Below are positions 3,272 through 5,129 of a DNA stretch of 5,129 nt, piece by piece. The stretch spans positions 1 to 5,129 of the forward strand of contig JAJRWW010000601.1 in NCBI GenBank assembly GCA_024276595.1, in the 5' to 3' direction. The position numbers and the translations under genes are program-made. Source of the stretch: Myxococcota bacterium (lineage in GTDB: Bacteria > Myxococcota_A > Polyangia > HGW-17 > JAJRWW01). Under the pieces are notes generated by a model that had not been told where the DNA came from, did not search any database, and saw only the letters and a program-made list of their open reading frames with translations. How positions within the stretch are numbered: position 1 is the stretch's first letter; each line of letters opens with the position of its first letter.

Positions 3272-5129
3272 ATGAATAGACTGAAGCAGATTTCCTCGCA
3301 CTCGGGAGGACCGGTGTGGACCTCCCTTGGTCCCATGACCTGCTCCGCTGTGATCGCCGCGGCCCTGGCCCTCACCGCCAGCGCGGGTTGCAAGGTGCAC
3401 GCCACTGGCGGTGAGAACCAAAACAGCAACGTGAACTTCAACACCTGCCCGCCCGGGGATGTGCGCTGCAGTGGATCCAGCGAGGAGCGCTGCAACGCCG
3501 ACGGCACCGGGTGGACCTCCACTCCCTGCGAGGAGGCCTGCGTGGACGGCGAGGGCTGCGTCGCCTGTGTGGAGGGCTCCTTGTACTGCGACCTGGAGGA
3601 TCCACGGCAGGTGCTCAGGTGTGAGGGCGGCGACCTGCTGGCCGACCACCAGTGCGACGATGGCGAGGGCTGCCGGCTGGGTACCTGCATGTCGCTCTGC
3701 GACCCGCAGATGCTCAGCCGCAGCAACGAGGGCTGCGAGTTCTGGGCCGTGGATCTCGACAACTGGTACGGAACGGACGCCATGAACCCGGACGCCAGCG
3801 GAGAGCAGCTCTCCGCCGTGGTGACCAACCTCAACGACTTCGCCGTCATGGTCACGGTGGAGATCAACCAGGCAGAGCCAGGGGAGCCCCTGGACCTGGC
3901 CGTGGTCGTGGAGCAGGCGGTGAGCCCCGGGGATCTCGTGCAGATCGATCTGCCCCAGAGGGAGGTGGACGGCTCGGTGCTGAACCAAAACGACGGCACC
4001 GGCACTGCCCTCACCTCCCACGCCTTCCGCATCACCTCCACAGGGCCCATCGTGGCCTACCAGTTCAACCCCTCGTACCAGATGTTCTCAAACGACGCCT
4101 CCATCCTGATCCCCCAGAGCGCGCTGGACGTCCGCTACTGGGCCATGGGCTACCCGGGCATCGGCGTGGCCGCGAACCCGCTGAACCCCGAGTCGACCAA
4201 CTACTCCTTTCTGACCATCGTGGGCACCCAGGCCGAGACCCACGTGACCATAACCCTCTCGGCGGACATCGCACCCGGGGGGCCGGTTGCCGACTTCACC
4301 CCCGCTGGCTCTGTCCTCGACATCACCCTGGGAGCCTTCGACGTGCTGAACCTGGAGGCCCACTGCCCGCCGGGTCAGGGCCAGCTCGACTGCATGCAAA
4401 ACGGTCTGACGGACTTTACAGGCACCCTCGTGGAGGCGGACGCGCCAGTTGCGGTCTTTGCGGGCAATGAGTGTATCAATGTCTCCAGCCTGGGCGGCGC
4501 AGGTGGGTGCTGCTGCGATCACATGGAGGACCAGATGCTGCCCACGAGCGCCCTGGGCCAGAGCTTCGTGGGCTCCCACAGCCCATACCGCGGCGGTAGC
4601 GAGCCGGATCTCTGGCGGGTGCTGGCCGACTACGACGACACCGAGGTCGTGGTAAACGGGCAGACCATCGACCTGCAGTCGGGCCAGTGGTACGCCTTCG
4701 ACGCCTTTGGAGACTTCGTCCTGACCGCCAGCAGGCCGGTGCAGCTCGCGCAGTACCTGCTGAGCCAGGACGGCACCAGCGCGGTCATCGGGGATCCAGC
4801 CATGACCCTGTTTTCGCCAGTGGAGCAGTTCAGAGACCGCTACATCTTCCTCGTCGTGCAGACCTTTGATGAAGACTACGCCGTGATCGTGCGGCCCGAG
4901 GGCACATCCGTGACCATGGACGGGATGCAGGTGCCCGGCGAGCTGGGGACCGCCTGCAGCGTGAACGTCGCAGGCGAGGTCGAGGGGGTCTCCTACGAGG
5001 TGCTCAGGTGCCAGGTTGAAGATGGCGTGCACCGAATCACCGCCTCGGCCCCCGTTGGCTTGACCGTGTACGGCTACGGCCCTGCGGGCTCCTACGCCTT
5101 TCCGGGCGGCGCGGACGTGAGGCAGATCA
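3272..5129 (+). CDS. IgGFc-binding-family secreted protein with Cys-rich N-terminus (3' partial)
   Basis: The frame is open to the right edge with no stop; 619 residues are visible. The N-terminus is an export signal: a polar n-region to about 22, a hydrophobic stretch 25-36, then A36-S-A-G-C40. Cys40 could be a lipidated Cys, but Ser at -3 is a poor lipobox and A-S-A is also a good signal peptidase I site, so the anchor type is open. A short Asn/Gly-rich linker leads to a disulfide-type head with 14 cysteines between 59 and 155. Residues about 157-610 resemble the IgGFc-binding N-terminal family common in myxobacteria: I-V-A-Y-Q-F-N-P near 260, G-N-E-C at 398-401, C413-C-C-D-H-M-E-D-Q-M, L-P-T-S-A-L-G-Q, R-Y-I-F-L near 523, and V-Y-G-Y-G...S-Y-A-F-P-G-G at 599-613. 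The last motif is usually near the end of that domain. The family name comes from animal mucin-like proteins; binding of IgG is not implied. An adhesive or extracellular-matrix role is likely. Confidence 0.85.
   Translation, partial: MNRLKQISSHSGGPVWTSLGPMTCSAVIAAALALTASAGCKVHATGGENQNSNVNFNTCPPGDVRCSGSSEERCNADGTGWTSTPCEEACVDGEGCVACVEGSLYCDLEDPRQVLRCEGGDLLADHQCDDGEGCRLGTCMSLCDPQMLSRSNEGCEFWAVDLDNWYGTDAMNPDASGEQLSAVVTNLNDFAVMVTVEINQAEPGEPLDLAVVVEQAVSPGDLVQIDLPQREVDGSVLNQNDGTGTALTSHAFRITSTGPIVAYQFNPSYQMFSNDASILIPQSALDVRYWAMGYPGIGVAANPLNPESTNYSFLTIVGTQAETHVTITLSADIAPGGPVADFTPAGSVLDITLGAFDVLNLEAHCPPGQGQLDCMQNGLTDFTGTLVEADAPVAVFAGNECINVSSLGGAGGCCCDHMEDQMLPTSALGQSFVGSHSPYRGGSEPDLWRVLADYDDTEVVVNGQTIDLQSGQWYAFDAFGDFVLTASRPVQLAQYLLSQDGTSAVIGDPAMTLFSPVEQFRDRYIFLVVQTFDEDYAVIVRPEGTSVTMDGMQVPGELGTACSVNVAGEVEGVSYEVLRCQVEDGVHRITASAPVGLTVYGYGPAGSYAFPGGADVRQI

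Noticed and set aside
3652..4470. A 272-codon open frame on the + strand, offset from the IgGFc-binding-family frame
   Set aside because: Its product is Arg/Gly/Pro/His-rich, has no domain, and is the shifted shadow of the real frame starting at 3272.
3095..5032. Long open frames on the - strand opposite the IgGFc-binding-family gene (about 3095-4021, 3217-4050 and 4088-5032)
   Set aside because: They lie antisense to a frame with clear export signal, Cys pattern and family motifs. Their translations look like low-complexity products of high GC, with no recognisable domain or ribosome binding site.
1..5129. Defence system, CRISPR array, insertion sequence, tRNA or rRNA
   Set aside because: I saw no spaced direct repeats, transposase-like protein, terminal inverted repeats, or RNA gene structure anywhere in the window.

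Overview
The window is GC-rich and densely coding. Its proteins point to a myxobacterium or a relative (Myxococcota, formerly Deltaproteobacteria). The evidence is a MYXO-CTERM-like C-terminal sorting signal on a secreted lysozyme, a CGDGxC...CPxDC cysteine spacer, a large IgGFc-binding-family secreted protein with a Cys-rich head, and a small lipoprotein with a Y-G-V-P / D-A-G tail. The genus cannot be read from this sequence, and a metagenome-assembled relative is possible.

Layout: (1) Bases 2-1660, + strand, carry the 3' part of a GH25-type lysozyme. Its catalytic domain is followed by a four-Cys spacer, two tandem 150-residue golvesin/Xly-like domains, an acidic linker and the sorting tail. 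(2) Bases 1661-1824 hold a two-tier hairpin just after that stop codon and a weak promoter candidate. (3) Bases 1825-2670, + strand, encode a 281-residue protein with an N-terminal four-Cys [4Fe-4S] domain and a DUF3786-like remainder. (4) Bases 2671-2784 separate two convergent genes. (5) Bases 2785-3102, - strand, encode a 105-residue predicted lipoprotein of unknown function. (6) Bases 3103-3271 are a divergent promoter region with a sigma70-like promoter in each direction and several short inverted repeats. (7) From 3272 to the right edge, + strand, runs an IgGFc-binding-family protein, open at its 3' end with 619 residues visible.

Three of the four genes encode exported or envelope-attached proteins; the Fe-S/DUF3786 protein is predicted cytoplasmic. 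The genes do not form one evident operon: the two left genes are separated by a hairpin, and the two right genes are divergent. I see no defence system, mobile element, CRISPR array or RNA gene, and I cannot claim a new multi-gene system. The most interesting points are the anchored lysozyme architecture, the odd small lipoprotein, the orphan Fe-S/DUF3786 gene, and the inverted repeats in the divergent promoter region.
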